The notes below the pieces were generated by a model, which was not told where the DNA came from, did no database searches, and saw only the letters and a list, made by a program, of their open reading frames with translations. Position numbers and translations under genes: made by a program. Below, piece after piece: positions 22,576 to 34,027 of a DNA stretch of 64,000 nt (position 1 is its first letter; every line of letters begins with the position of its first letter). Source of the DNA: Nephrocerus scutellatus (lineage: Eukaryota; Arthropoda; Insecta; Diptera; Pipunculidae); the NCBI GenBank assembly GCA_947095585.1, contig OX352761.1:111277890-111341889 (forward strand), written 5' to 3'.

Positions 22576-23108
22576 AATGTGACGTTCATTTTGACAGTTC
22601 TGCTGTCACATGTTCTCATAACAACAAAAAATGTGACATTTAGTTTGACAGTTCTAGTGTCACATGTTTTCATAACAATAAAAAAAAGTGACGTTCAGTT
22701 TGACAGTTCTGCTGTCACATGTTCTCATAACAATAACAAATTCCGCATTTAATATTGATATTTTGCTAAAAAGAATAGATATTAATGTCGATTCTATAGT
22801 TTTCAAGGTCACATGTTTTCATAACAATAAAAAAAAGTGACGTTCAGTTTGACAGTTCTGCTGTCACATGTTCTCATAACAATAACAAATTCCGCATTTA
22901 ATATTGATATTTTGCTAAAAAGAATAGATATTAATGTCGATTCTATAGTTTTCGAGGTCACATGTTTTCATAACAATAAAAAAAAGTGACGTTCAGTTTG
23001 ACAGTTCTGATGTCACATGTTCTCATAACAATAACAAATTCCGCATTTAATATTGATATTTTGCTAAAAAGAATAGATATTAATGTCGATTCTATAGTTT
23101 TCGAGGCT
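22576..23108. repeat. Tandem array: short ~55-bp units then 149-bp units
   Basis: Three short units (from 22576, 22630 and 22685) each carry GTGACGTTCAGTTTGACAG-type sequence ending CATGTTCTCATAACAA. From 22741 a longer unit starting TTCCGCATTTAATATTG recurs at 22890 and 23039, an exact step of 149 bp; the units are nearly identical, so the array is young or homogenised. Each unit contains the perfect small hairpin TGACAGTTCTGCTGTCA (6-bp stem; one unit has TTCTGATGTCA). No coding potential is seen. It could be a small satellite or the tandem-repeat core of a non-autonomous element. Confidence 0.95.
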
Positions 23109-23136
23109 GATGAGGCGAATAGTGATGGTAAGAATT

Positions 23137-23153
23137 CCTACCCTATGGGTAGG
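23137..23153. other. Perfect short inverted repeat
   Basis: CCTACCC, three-base loop TAT, GGGTAGG: a 7-bp perfect stem just downstream of the 149-bp array. It may be a terminal hairpin of the element carrying the array, or incidental. Confidence 0.55.
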
Positions 23154-23211
23154 GAGTGTTGGTGAGGGGTATTGCGTTGTGTCAGATTTTACAAATGTTT
23201 AATGTCGGGCA

Positions 23212-23239
23212 CTATAGTGATGGTAAATCACCGCTATAG
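23212..23239. other. Nested hairpin with CTATAG arms
   Basis: GTGAT (23217-23221), loop GGTAA, ATCAC (23227-23231), enclosed by CTATAG at 23212-23217 and 23234-23239. It lies about 100 bp past the tandem array, in a less AT-rich patch. Function unknown. Confidence 0.5.
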
Positions 23240-23289
23240 CGACGGAGAAGGGATGTCGAAGCGATATTAGTGTTAATTTTACACCCATG

Positions 23290-25639
23290 CAACGCTCATC
23301 TAGTTATATAAATATATAATTTACATATTTTGATTATATTTAACAAAACTCATTTAAATTTGTATTTATCATACCCAGCTAAGCTTAGGAAATATTCCTC
23401 AAGTTAATTCTCGTCGGCTTTACACTTTGTGCCTGGATAGCTAGCTCTTCAGTCGAAATTGTTTAATTCTTTTGGACAGCTTCCTTAAATTCTTTTATAA
23501 AAACCCATTAAAGTTTCCATCAATTTTCCATTGTATTCAATGGTTTACTATAATATTCTCTCACAGTCTCTTTAAAGGATAAGACAAACACAAAGGCGTA
23601 TCAAGTACAAATCCTGAATCTGACTGTTTCTTATACATTATGCGTGTAAGATGAACTTAGGCAGGATAACTATAAACATATACCCAGTATACTCATATAG
23701 CGACCATATCCACATAAAAACCGTTTACGGTTAATATCGTGATGACCACTATGCTTTTATCTCTTTTAACCATGAATGCTTTTCGGTTATAAAATTTCAT
23801 CCGCTCCTCAGTTAAAGGTATATCCGGTCCACATATCCAACTGGATATGGGAAAACACAGAGTGACTCACTTTTGGTCAAGCATGTCATCATTTTAATAT
23901 TTCCACCAAACAATAGACGAGATGTTTTTCTTTGGCAAAACGTCAAAAGGCAATAACTTTAGAGTTGAGTGCACCTGCTCTTGTTCTTCATGGAAGACTT
24001 TGTCTTTGACAATCAATGTTTACTGTTTGTTGGTTAAAAACAAAAACCGGAAATCTGCATTTATGCTTCACCTTGATGGTTTCCCTTTAATATGTGAATA
24101 TAGTTTTGGCTTACTGCAAGCGCTTGATGTGTAAAACCAAATGGAATATTATATAAAGAAATTTTCACGTAGCACGTTTCGAGAAAAATTAAAAACATTT
24201 CCTAAGAGTAATAGATTTTATTTTCGTTTCATTTTTTAATATATTTCTAATAAATTCTCTATAAAATGAACTAATTTTGTTAAAAACGAAATTTCATCTG
24301 CAAATCAATAATTTATTGCAAGAACCCATTAAACTTTCAATTTTGCACTCACTACCTATTGGGGTCAAGAGCAAGAAATTGAAAACATTTTTCTCACCAT
24401 CACCGCCGGAAAAGTAGCTGCAAATGGCTTACGTTTTAAAATTAATCCATTCCATTTAATATTCATACATACTACGTGTGTATAGGTATGGCAGCTGTCA
24501 AGCTTTACCCGCATTAACCTTCACTCAAGTGCTCCCAGGCGAGCAACAATAATTAATTCAATAACATTTGCTCGACTTCTGGTTCTTGTACAGCAAAAAG
24601 CAATAATTCGGAGATCTTTTGAAAATGAATTAACCGATCACAGAGAGCATTAATTAGGCATGGATACGGTATAAGAATCGAGTGCAAAAGCACTCGCCGC
24701 TTGATCACACATCCGTTAACCATAGAAAATTCATTAACCTGTTCAATCGATGGGTGCTCATCAGGGGAGTGTTTGTTCTTTTCAAGCTCAAAAAATTTGC
24801 TTTCGATCAGGAGTATCAAGATATTTTTGCGTAGCTGTAATTGAAGTTGAGTACCCCAAACGAGTAGATGGAAGCAGCTTAGCTGAGTTGAGGCTTTCAG
24901 GTTAATCGCTTGCGCACGTATACCTACTGTTTATGTTGTTTTTGTTAAATTTTTAAGTTAAGTGCAGTTCTTCAATATCTGTGTTAGAGAAAAAACAACC
25001 TTCATTATTATGGTATTGGATGCACATTTCCGCATCAACTTTTCATCACATATCTCAGTAGAATGATTCAGGAAAGAAAACTCAAACAATTTCCATTTTT
25101 TGTTTGTCCAAATTGCATGTGGCAAAGAAAAAACGATGTCTCTGCTTAACTCTTCTATGATGTGTGAAATTTTGTTGAAAAACTTTTGATGTTCTTTTTG
25201 ATGCTAAACTACAAGAAAATATTGAGTTAAAAGTTTCAAGTGAAACAAGTGGCACATGTGTGACATAAATTCAACATTTAGATGTACCCATACATATACA
25301 CAAACTTTTTTCAAGACACGAGTTGGTTTATCGAAATGTTCTGCGAATGTGTTGTCTTGAATTAAAAACAACGTCAAGATGGATTGAATAACTGATGAAC
25401 ATTTTATAATATTATCGAAAGCACTATTTTAGCTAATAGCAGTACTTGAATAAATTTGCTGAAGATGTATCCGGCTTTAGCGTAATATATCGTATCCAAA
25501 GCAGCTCGTCATATCTTTAAAGATGCAGGAAATCAAACTGCTTCCACCGTTTCAAAAATTATTATGTTGATGAATTTATTCAACATGTATAGAGTATTTT
25601 TTACACTAATAGGGAGATTAAAAACAACTATCCAATAAA
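23290..25639. other. Unassigned AT-rich DNA
   Basis: About 2.3 kb. A minus-strand frame of 88 codons (24819-24553) and a plus-strand frame of 70 codons (23922-24134) have no recognised domain. No repeat shared with the rest of the window was spotted. Confidence 0.45.
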
Positions 25640-25726
25640 ACAAATTTTCTGGCATTAGGAAGTGGGTTAAAAATTGATCACAAAATTACGCCAGCAGAAA
25701 ACAAACCCACGGGCACGCCAAGTTAT
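25640..25726 (+). repeat. Rep-T terminal fragment
   Basis: Contains the conserved Rep-T terminus: 'aagtgggttaaaaattgat', 'cacaaaattacgcc' and 'cacgggcacgccaagtta'. It abuts the 3' tail of LINE-A copy 4, which runs the opposite way. Confidence 0.65.
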
Positions 25727-25727
25727 T

Positions 25728-27805
25728 ACCATCATATTCATCATATTTGACTCTACAACCGGTGTCCGGTCCTGGCTCCCGCAAAAAATCTCTCCACCGG
25801 TCCCGATTTCGAGCCGATGTCACCCAGTTTGGCATCCCTAAACTCTGGGCGTCCTGGTCTACGCCATCCTTCCAGTGTAGACTTGGCCGGCCTCGCTATG
25901 ATGTTCTATAAATCCTACCGCAAAGGACTTTCCGAGCACCACTTGACCACCGGAGCCTACCGAGCTTAACCCACTTCACAATGTCGACATCGGGGTTACG
26001 TTCGTAGATCTCATCATTATAGAGTCTCCAGAATCGTACTTCCTCACATACGGGGCCAACAAATCTTCGTAAGACTGTTCTCTCGAACGCGGCTCAGAGG
26101 TCAGAATACTCTTTGCTAAGCACCCAAGTCTCGGATCTATATGTAAGTACTGGTATGACCATTGTCTTATATACCAGCAGCTTGGATGTTATGGTTAAGT
26201 TCCTAGATTTGAAGAGTCTTGACAGACTATAGTAGGATTTGTTGGCTTTAAGCAACCATTCGCGTATTTCTAGATATAGTTTCTAGAGATAGTTAAAGGA
26301 ACTTCAAATTCGCGCTTCTCTATTTGAATTGAGGAACCAATGTTCGATATTCCACTTGCAGACGTGGCCACCATGTACCTTGTTTCACTCTAATAGAATT
26401 CGTGCCGCCTGTTTGATCTGGATGAAAGCTTCTTGTACAGCTCTTAGGTTTCTACCAACGATGTCAATATCGTCTGCGTAAGCCAGTATCTGAATCGACT
26501 TATAGAGCATTGTTCCTCTCGCCATTACGTCCGAGTCGCGGATCAATTTCTCCAACGATAGGTTGAAGAGGACGTAGGCCAGTCCATCCTTTGTCGTGGC
26601 CCGTTATAGATGTTGAATGGGCTTGATAGTGATCCGGATATTTTTACTTGGCTTATAACATTGGTCTTGGTCAACCTACATAGTCTTGTCAGTTTATTTG
26701 GGATGCCGAATTCTCGCATGGCTTTATAAAGTTCTACTCTGAATATGCTATCATAGGCGGCTTTAAGGTCTATAAAAATATGGTGTAGTGAGTTTTGAAA
26801 CTCTACACATTTTTCCATTACCTGCCTTAGGGTGTAAATCTGATCAGTTGTTGATTTGCCTGGAATCAAGCCACACTGGTATGGACCAATGATGACTTTA
26901 GCGTATGCGGCTATTCTGTCTTGATGGATAGAAGAGAAAATCTTATACGCGGTACTCAACAACGTTATACCACGATAATTGCTGCATTTTGTGATATCTC
27001 CCATCTTATGTAAGGGGCACAGGATGTCTCTTCGCCAGTCTTCTGGCACAACTTCTTCTTCGCATACTTGCACTATTATTTCATGAATTGCTTGTTGTTA
27101 TGTGGGGCCTTCTATTTTTATCAGTTCCGCTGGGATCCCATCAGATCCCGGGGCCTTATTATTTTTGAGTCGATTTATCGCTCTGCTAAATTCGTCTATG
27201 CTTGGTGGCGGCAGCATAGTATGATCTTCGGTCATTGCTGGAGCCTCCAATTCCTCAGTTAACTGGCCATTTAGCAACTCATGGAAGTGCTCTTCCCATC
27301 GCTCTAAGATGCCTTTGAGATCGGCGATCAGACTACCCTCTTTGTCTTGAAGTATGTGCAACTCAGTGTATATTGCGTCATACCGCGGACTCTTTGATAG
27401 AACTTCCGCGCCTGGTGTGGTCCTCGCACTGTTCTAGTTCATAGACGAGATTCTTCTCCCAGGATGTTTTCTTTCGCCGGTGAACTGTTTTCTCATATCT
27501 TCTGATCTCTTTATATTCATCATCGCGTGCCCGCGTTCTTTGAGATTGTTGCATTGCTCAGTACGCAATATTCTTACGTTCAGTCGCTAGCTTACATTCG
27601 TCATCGAACCAGTCGTTTCGATCTCTACGACTACTGCCTAAGATGGATTCAGCGGTCTTTCTGATGATGCAATCCGCGCTCGGAGCACCATACCAACAAG
27701 ATAGTGGATAGGGTATAGGACGTTGGCACCGCGGTACGTTCGTACCATCAAAAGGTTCGGGTTTGGCGGCGGTCTATCAACTCGTGGTCTATCCATTGTC
27801 TTTAG
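25728..27805 (-). mobile_element. LINE-A copy 4, endonuclease end to 3' tail, inactivated
   Basis: Minus-strand order: end of the endonuclease near 27805-27780 ('QWIDHELIDRRQTRTF'); linker; pre-RT region 27361-27098 ('ILERWEEHFHELLNGQL', 'INRLKNNKAPGSDGIPAELI'); RT 27073-26543 ('DWRRDILCPLHKMGD', 'GKSTTDQIYTLRQVME', 'FIDLKAAYDS'); 'LAYADDIDI' at 26464-26490; C-terminal domain to about 25770; tail of ATGATG-type repeats. RT motifs A and C keep their aspartates, but the ORF has a -1 frameshift at about 26585-26592 and a rearranged junction at 26261-26300, both shared with copy 3. The 5' end is truncated inside the endonuclease. Confidence 0.9.
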
Positions 27806-28979
27806 TGAATTCACAAATTTCAGTTCATTAGATGGATCAAGTTTAGTTTAAAATTTTATTTGATAAAATCCCATAAAATATATGAAATATTGCATTTAAA
27901 TATAAATACGAAAATAAGTAACAAATCAGAAAGTAGCAACAAAGCTAAGCGAAATTTCCTCATTCCTACAAGACAGAACCTCAAAAACAAACAAACACGA
28001 GTAATTTGTCACACCTTGGAAGGTGTCCTTTTTTTGTCTAACACATAAGGGTTGAATAGCTCGATCTTCTTCGCGGAATTAGTCAAACTCAGCTTATTAA
28101 AGCATCATGATCCGATTAGCTACTCTAAGGGTAAGAGATTCAAACCTCAGTCCCTTTTTCTCCTGGGATTGTATCGTCTAATGGATGAATAAATTTGCTT
28201 ATTTTCCGTACTATGATGTGAAAAAAAACGTCAAACTCCAGGATAAATAAATGCAAACACAGCTATTCGGTCAAACATGGGCTCATCGCAATAAATTCCT
28301 ATTCGTATAATGGCCATAATAGCCATGTGACTATAATACTCGTATGTACATGTATGTGACCAGAGACAGCACCTGATTGATGAACGTCACATCACCACAT
28401 ATACGTAGAATAACGGTTTTTTGCCGCCATCCTAATTTCCACATTTTTCACATTTGCGAAGACAAATTGAGGTGTGAACAAAGGTTGAAAAAATAAATGC
28501 CAAACAAAGTGGAAAAGGGTAAACTCACAATCGTCGCCGCTTAGAGTGGCCCACCGCGGGGACAATCCATTTCGAGAGATTTAAATTCCAAAAGTATCGA
28601 AATTGCTTTTGATTTTGTTTTAAACTGCTGAACATCAAGAAGTTACAAAAGGACGATTGTATTTTATGACATCAACACGGACAGGGATAAACATTTTTAT
28701 ATCCTTGTAAACTGAACTGCTCACGATGCGATGGCTATCTGGCCGCTCTATAAAAGTCAATATCTTAACCAATAAATTTCCCTTCACCCCAATATTGAAT
28801 AAAACTTTTAAGATAAAGTTCTTCTATTCTATTCTATGGAAATAGTTTAAATTTTTATCGGCCTATTTCGATTCTATTTAGCATAACTTCGAGTAAATGT
28901 GATGTTCTGGAAGATATTTGATTGGAAAGTCATTAATGCAAATATAGACAGGAATTCGGGTGGGCCTACTTTTTTCTTC
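27806..28979. other. Unassigned AT-rich DNA
   Basis: Only short frames. A weak tRNA-like stretch near 28110-28160 (B-box-like AGATTCAAACCTC) is too diverged to call. Nothing else recognised. Confidence 0.4.
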
Positions 28980-31051
28980 AAAGCGTGTGGTTTATAAAGT
29001 AAGTCGGAATGGTAAGTAGGTAGAGTAGTTCACACTGGACTTGCGAGGACCTCAATTAGCGCTTGATGATGCCACAAAACTCAAGGGATCTAGCATGGAT
29101 AAGGACAAGATTTAAATCCAGTCTGTAGCGTTCAGGTATGAGATCAAGTCGAAGACCCTGTAAACTGAGAGATCTTTTAGGTCGTGAAAAAAAGATTTAC
29201 CTAAATGCGGTATCTTGACCCTGCTAGGGCTGGACAACTGTAGAGGAAGTGTATGAGAGTTTCCTTCCTTCCTTCTTATTTTCATCTTTGCAACTTCTGC
29301 AGAAGTTGTTGTGCGGTATACCCAACATGACTGCCCACAGGCCAGTGGCCGGCCAGTACTGATAGCCACAACTCTGGCAATATCCTTCCAAATTCTGGAT
29401 AACAGCTCGGTGGTTTTCTTTTTACTGGAGAATGGCCATATCGACTTGATATGGCGCAGTTCGAATGACTGTTCCACCTGAGCTCTGACTTAGTATTAAA
29501 AAAGGAGAGAATTTGTTCCTTGACTGGGCTCATTGGACAGCCAACCTTCTCCATAGAGCCAGCGACGCCCATCTTAGCCAATTCGTCCGCCCTCTCATTA
29601 CCCTCTTTATTACTGTGCCCCGGCACCCATACTATGGTGATGTCCAGGAGTTTACTGATCGAGGCCAATTCTTCTTGGCACTGTTGAACTAGTTTCGAGT
29701 TTATTGTGGTCGCATAAATCGCCTCTATGGCAGATTAGCTATCAACACAAATACGAACGATTCCGATTTGTGCGTTTATGCGCCTTAATGCTCTACAGGC
29801 CTCCCGAATTGCTAGAATCTCTACCTGAAAGATGCTAGCCGAATCGGGTAGTTTGAATGACCTTAATAGGTTTAGATCATCCGAGAAGATACCTACACCG
29901 ACTCCGTCCTTCATCTTGGATCCGTCAGTGAATATTGTCGCGTCATATTGCCTCGCCACTGCCGCATCCTTCCAGTTTCCCCTGGTAGGAAACTCAACGC
30001 TGAACGAGGAGTTGAAACTAAATTTAGGGATGCAGTAATCAGTAGATGATGGTATCATGCCTTCAGGTACTGTCTGCAGTATATAACAGTGTCCGTATGG
30101 TCCAGTAGCAAACCACCCAGACTCTCTTAGTCGTACTTCACTGCTAGTCGCAACATACTTGATAAATATGTCAGGAGGTTATAGGTGCAAGATGGTATTA
30201 AGGGCCTCGATCGGGCAAGACCGTAGAGCTCCTGTAATGCCTACTGCTGCTGATCGCTGTTACCTGCTGAGTTTGGAGGCGTTATACTTCTTCCAGCGAT
30301 CCATAGGTGAGAATTGGCCATACAACAGCTGTGTACCTTCATCCAGAGAGCCATCTTTGGTTGAAGACCACATTTCCTTCCGATGGTTTTGCTGCTGGCA
30401 TAGAGGGCCACGCATGCTTTCTTAGTCCTGTTCTCTATGTTAGCCTTCCAAATAAGCTTCCTATCCAGACCAGACCGAAAAACTTATTAAAGCTCAGGAA
30501 ACCTTTTCCCGGGTAATGATGCTATCCACTATATCACGAGAGACCGGATGCTCAGCATGCAACCTTTCAAAGTTATCAGCGCATTGATAGCTTCTGGTGG
30601 GAAAATGTGCATTTGTGAGAAGATCCAGGGATTCTGCCGCAGATGCCGTCCAGCCACCATCATCTTTCTTGATGAGAGTCGGACAGGTGCTCTCTTTCGC
30701 CAGAATCTTGCAAATTCTAGCAGAGTCCCTGGTTGCTTCAATTGATTGGTGGAAGTCCTTCCAAGAGCGTCGCTTGGCTTCTTTGATGGCCTTCTTGTAC
30801 CTTCTTATTCAGTCTTTATAAGGCTGCCAGTATTTGTTGGTATAGCAGATTTTGAAGATCGACCTAGTCATACTCCTAAGTTTACTAAGGTCTTGGCTCC
30901 ACCAGGGAGAGTGAACGTTTTTACTCCGACTGATTGGGTAAGAGGCTTTTAGTGCCACCTTAATTGATTTCTCGAGCGTATCAATTTTGTTGACCAATTC
31001 TTCGGCCGAAGTTGTTGTTTTTTTCAATTCACAAAGCATCATTTTGAACAA
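28980..31051 (-). mobile_element. LINE-C copy 1: ORF2 with RNase H, RT centre deleted
   Basis: Minus-strand order: end of the endonuclease with a WWSQDLSKLRSMTRSIF block (31051-30809); N-terminal RT region (30741-30529); a deletion near 30430-30510 removing the catalytic RT centre; post-RT region (about 30420-30300, 'AVVWPILTYGSL'-type reading); RNase H at 30058-29735 ('ATIFTDGSKMKDGVGVGIFS', 'FQVEILAIREACRALR', 'ICVDS') continuing past a stop at 29734 to 'VWVPGHSNKEGNERADELAK' (29630-29580). The RNase H D-E-D-D residues can all be located, but the stop and frameshifts make it inactive. Fits the RNase H-bearing I/R1/LOA group; exact clade not determined. Confidence 0.88.
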
Positions 31052-32049
31052 TTGACAAATGTCATCATTTCATAACTATTCAAAAAACGACTTCTTTGCT
31101 TTTTGGAAGATGCCTCATATTCAAGCAGGATGACAGTGAAATTATTCTCCGCATGCAGCCAGTGAATAAATAAATTACTAATATTTACAAGTTGACTATC
31201 ATTAAAGCCAACGTCATGCGCATAATTACGTTGTTTTCCTCCATGTAACTGTATACGCTCACAATGAAGGCTGCCATACTTTTTTCTGTTTGGTGAAAAG
31301 ATGCCATTACACATCATCCCGTAAAGCGTTTCTGGACAGCCAACATTTTCTGAACAAAAGGAAAAAAATAGCCAAAAGTAACGAATATAAATGCATCCGT
31401 TGCTTGTAGACTCCGCGCATCATCCAAAGAGAAAATGTTTTTCTTTTCAATTTTCCTGACATCCATACTTCCGAACTGTGTAATGCCCCAGGAGAGAGTG
31501 GCAATACACCAGTGTGTTGTACAATCGCGGGCACAAAAGCCGAATCCAAAATTGCCACGCGCCTACATGCGAGTTTCCTGAAATCATTTCCTGTGATGAC
31601 CGTTAGTGTTTTTCATGAATTCATTTCCATTCGTTTCGCTGTCGTCCTTGCTCTGCAACGTTTATTATGAAGACATTTCTCCAAAGCTTCTTTTATGGAT
31701 TTTGGCTTATGCAACGACCGACGACAGAACGTCTTTTGAGAACAGCCACATCTCTGATGCAAAATTCAACGAAATTACCATAACAATGTATCTAAGTGTG
31801 TTCACATCGACCAACGGTCAATCTGACATTCTGTGTCGATGTTTGGATGAATATCTATTATTCTGGAAAGTAATTTTTATTTCCATTTTGCAAACAAACG
31901 GTAGTCACGCTTTGTTGTTACACATAATTAACTTCGATTGGAATCAATGTAATAAGCATAAGCAACAACAGGATATGGCAGGATATTTATTCGCAGAAGA
32001 AAATCACAAATATTTTCCACATTTTTCTTAATTTTTATTTGAAAAAAGA
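31052..32049. other. Unassigned stretch with a 141-codon plus ORF
   Basis: A plus-strand frame at 31606-32031 is open for 141 codons, starting MFFMNSFPF. I recognise no domain. On the minus strand 31317-31039 and 31558-31307 are open for 92 and 83 codons. Composition is less AT-rich than flanking DNA. None of these shows a convincing gene structure. Confidence 0.35.
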
Positions 32050-32405
32050 AATTTTGGCAAAGCGTAGTTTCGAGTTCCGCTCCGTAGCTCTTTTTATATT
32101 CCTGGTATGACGCGTGTGGCGCGTGTGATGTGTTGTAATTTTTTGTTACTATTTTGAGGTCCTTTTAAACAACCTTCCCCACGACCTAGAGTGCTAAAAT
32201 TTTGTGAGCTGATCCGTGTCAACTGCCCGCGTTTGACGCGTTTCGCGATTCGCACGTGGCGCGTGTGAAGCGTGGAAAAAAGAAAATAATTTGAAATAGC
32301 ACTGACCTCAAACACAGATATTTTGGCGATTATTACCAAATAGTTAAGGACTGTATGGCATGTTTCGAGGCATACATAACAGTTTGTACCCAAAAAACGA
32401 AGTTT
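32050..32405 (-). repeat. Rep-G copy 2: dispersed repeat with GCGCGTGTG motifs
   Basis: Its reverse complement aligns with 5440-5875 (shared 'TTTTGGGTACAAACT', 'TATTTGGTAATAATCGCC', 'TTTTCTTTTTTCCACGC', 'GCTCACAAAATTTTAGC', 'CTCTAGGTCGTGG'). It is dense in CACACGCG and ACGCGC words, unusual for this AT-rich DNA. The mariner-like element starts 40 bp further on. Confidence 0.65.
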
Positions 32406-32445
32406 TTTTACATTTACTTGCTTATATAAATTGTCTTTCTTATAA

Positions 32446-32810
32446 AGGGTGATAAGATTTGAGGTACTTTTTCCAATAGGATTTTTTTTGACATGTCACG
32501 CATGACTACTGTCAAACTAAATAAATTTATTCAGTAATCATTGACATTTCATCATGGAAAGGCAAATGCCTCAACAACGTTTACAAATCGTACAATTGTA
32601 TTACGAAAATCGACGCTCTGTGAAAAGTGTTCATCTCGGTGCTGAGGCCAACTTATGGTGTTCAGCGATGAGGCCCATTTTTGGCCTAATGGCTTCGTCA
32701 ATAAGCAAAATTGCTATATTTAGGCTGAAGAGCAACCTGAAGCCATTCACGAACTGCCATTACATCCATTGAAAACTACCATTTGGTGCGGTCTGGAGGA
32801 GGTCGGGGCA
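32446..32810 (+). mobile_element. Mariner/Tc1-like transposase remnant
   Basis: The presumed 5' terminal sequence starts AAGGGTGATAAGATTTGAGG at 32446. A transposase-like start at 32554 reads MERQMPQQRLQIVQLYYENR, the helix-turn-helix beginning of this superfamily. After about 30 codons an internal deletion shifts frame and jumps to the block FSDEAHF (32661-32681), which holds the first catalytic Asp, then 'NGFVNKQNCYI' and 'ELPLHP'. The C-terminal half and right terminal repeat are missing; LINE-A begins at 32827. It cannot encode an active transposase. Confidence 0.8.
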
Positions 32811-32826
32811 GTCAGCCATCAGCAGA

Positions 32827-33398
32827 GGCCTGCGTCCTCTTTAACCTGACGTTGTAGAAAGTGATTCGAGACTCTGGCGTAACGGTGAGAGGAACAATCC
32901 TCTATAAGTCCATTCAGATACTGGCTTATGCAAACGACATTGACATCGTTGGTAGAAACCCAATAGCTGTACAGGAAGCGTTCATCCAGATCGAGCGTAC
33001 AGCACGAAATCTGGGGCTGTACATAAATAAAAGCAAAACAAAATACGTGGTGGCTAAGACTGCGAGCAGAAGATCCAACATTGGTCCCGCAATTAAAATA
33101 GTGGAGCGCGAATTTGAAGTATTATATGTATCAACTGAAGCAGCCGATAACAGCTTTGAACAAGAAATACGCGTATGGTTGCTGAAAGCCAACAAAGCCT
33201 ACTATACTCTGTCAAGACTCTTCATATACAGGAACTTAACCATTACATGCTAGTTGCTGGTATATAACACAATGGACATACCAGTACTTACATATGAATC
33301 CGAGACTCGAATGCTTAGCCAAAAGCATTCTGAAAAAAAAAATCGAAATGCTGGACAGCCGCTAAGACTATCGTCCGAAATATAGGACATTATGCACT
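32827..33398 (+). mobile_element. LINE-A copy 5, RT C-terminal half
   Basis: Plus-strand frame 32861-33253 reads 'VIRDSGVTVRGTILYKSIQI', 'LAYANDIDIVGRNP' and 'LGLYINKSKTKYVVAKTASR'. The catalytic YADD box has become YAND, so even this open stretch would lack a metal-binding Asp. It continues with 'WLLKANKAYYTLSRLF' and then breaks. It joins directly to the mariner remnant. Confidence 0.85.
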
Positions 33399-34027
33399 AA
33401 TGGGATAATGAAGTCTTTTAATATTAAAGACCTACACGTTTTCGTGACCGGTCGTGAAGAGCGGCACATGTCAAAAAAATATTTTTTGGCTCATTGTTTT
33501 TAAAAAAGACAGTGTCTTTGATTAGTTTTTAGAAAAATTTATTTTTCTAATTGGTTTGAATAAGGTTTGGTGGTTAATCTGTATTAAATGTTAGGTAAAA
33601 AATAGCTTTCATTCATGTATTAGTTAGATCAGGACCAATTGAACCCCGCTTGCCTTTGGTGGAGTAAAATAACCTATTTTTTTTATATAAAAGTTCAATA
33701 GCGTCGTGTTCGAAAGCAGTCATCCCAATTGGTATCAAATTTAATCGGCATCTTAAAGACAATTCAGAACCGCCGCTTAAAAATCAATGGAATGTTGCCT
33801 GCTTATGACTGTTTTATCTATCAAACGGTGTTAAAAAAATATCCAGATGCATCCTGCACATCCTAAAAAACAACCATAAATTCGTTAAGCGTGTACCTAC
33901 ATCATAAAAATAAAAGAAAAAAAAAGAAAAAAAAATATTAAAGGTGAACATTTATTTTACCTATCCATTCCATACTTTTACTTCGCTTAAGTTTCTTAAT
34001 TATTGATTATGATGCATTAACAAATGC
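33399..34027. other. Unassigned AT-rich DNA with A-rich run
   Basis: Includes an A-rich low-complexity run near 33903-33940. Nothing else recognised. Confidence 0.45.

Noticed and set aside
28105..28165. Possible tRNA or SINE head
   Set aside because: A B-box-like word is present but the A-box is poor, no cloverleaf can be drawn, and the SINE body is missing.
31606..32031. 141-codon plus-strand ORF
   Set aside because: Open and not part of a repeat I know, but nothing supports it as coding beyond its length.
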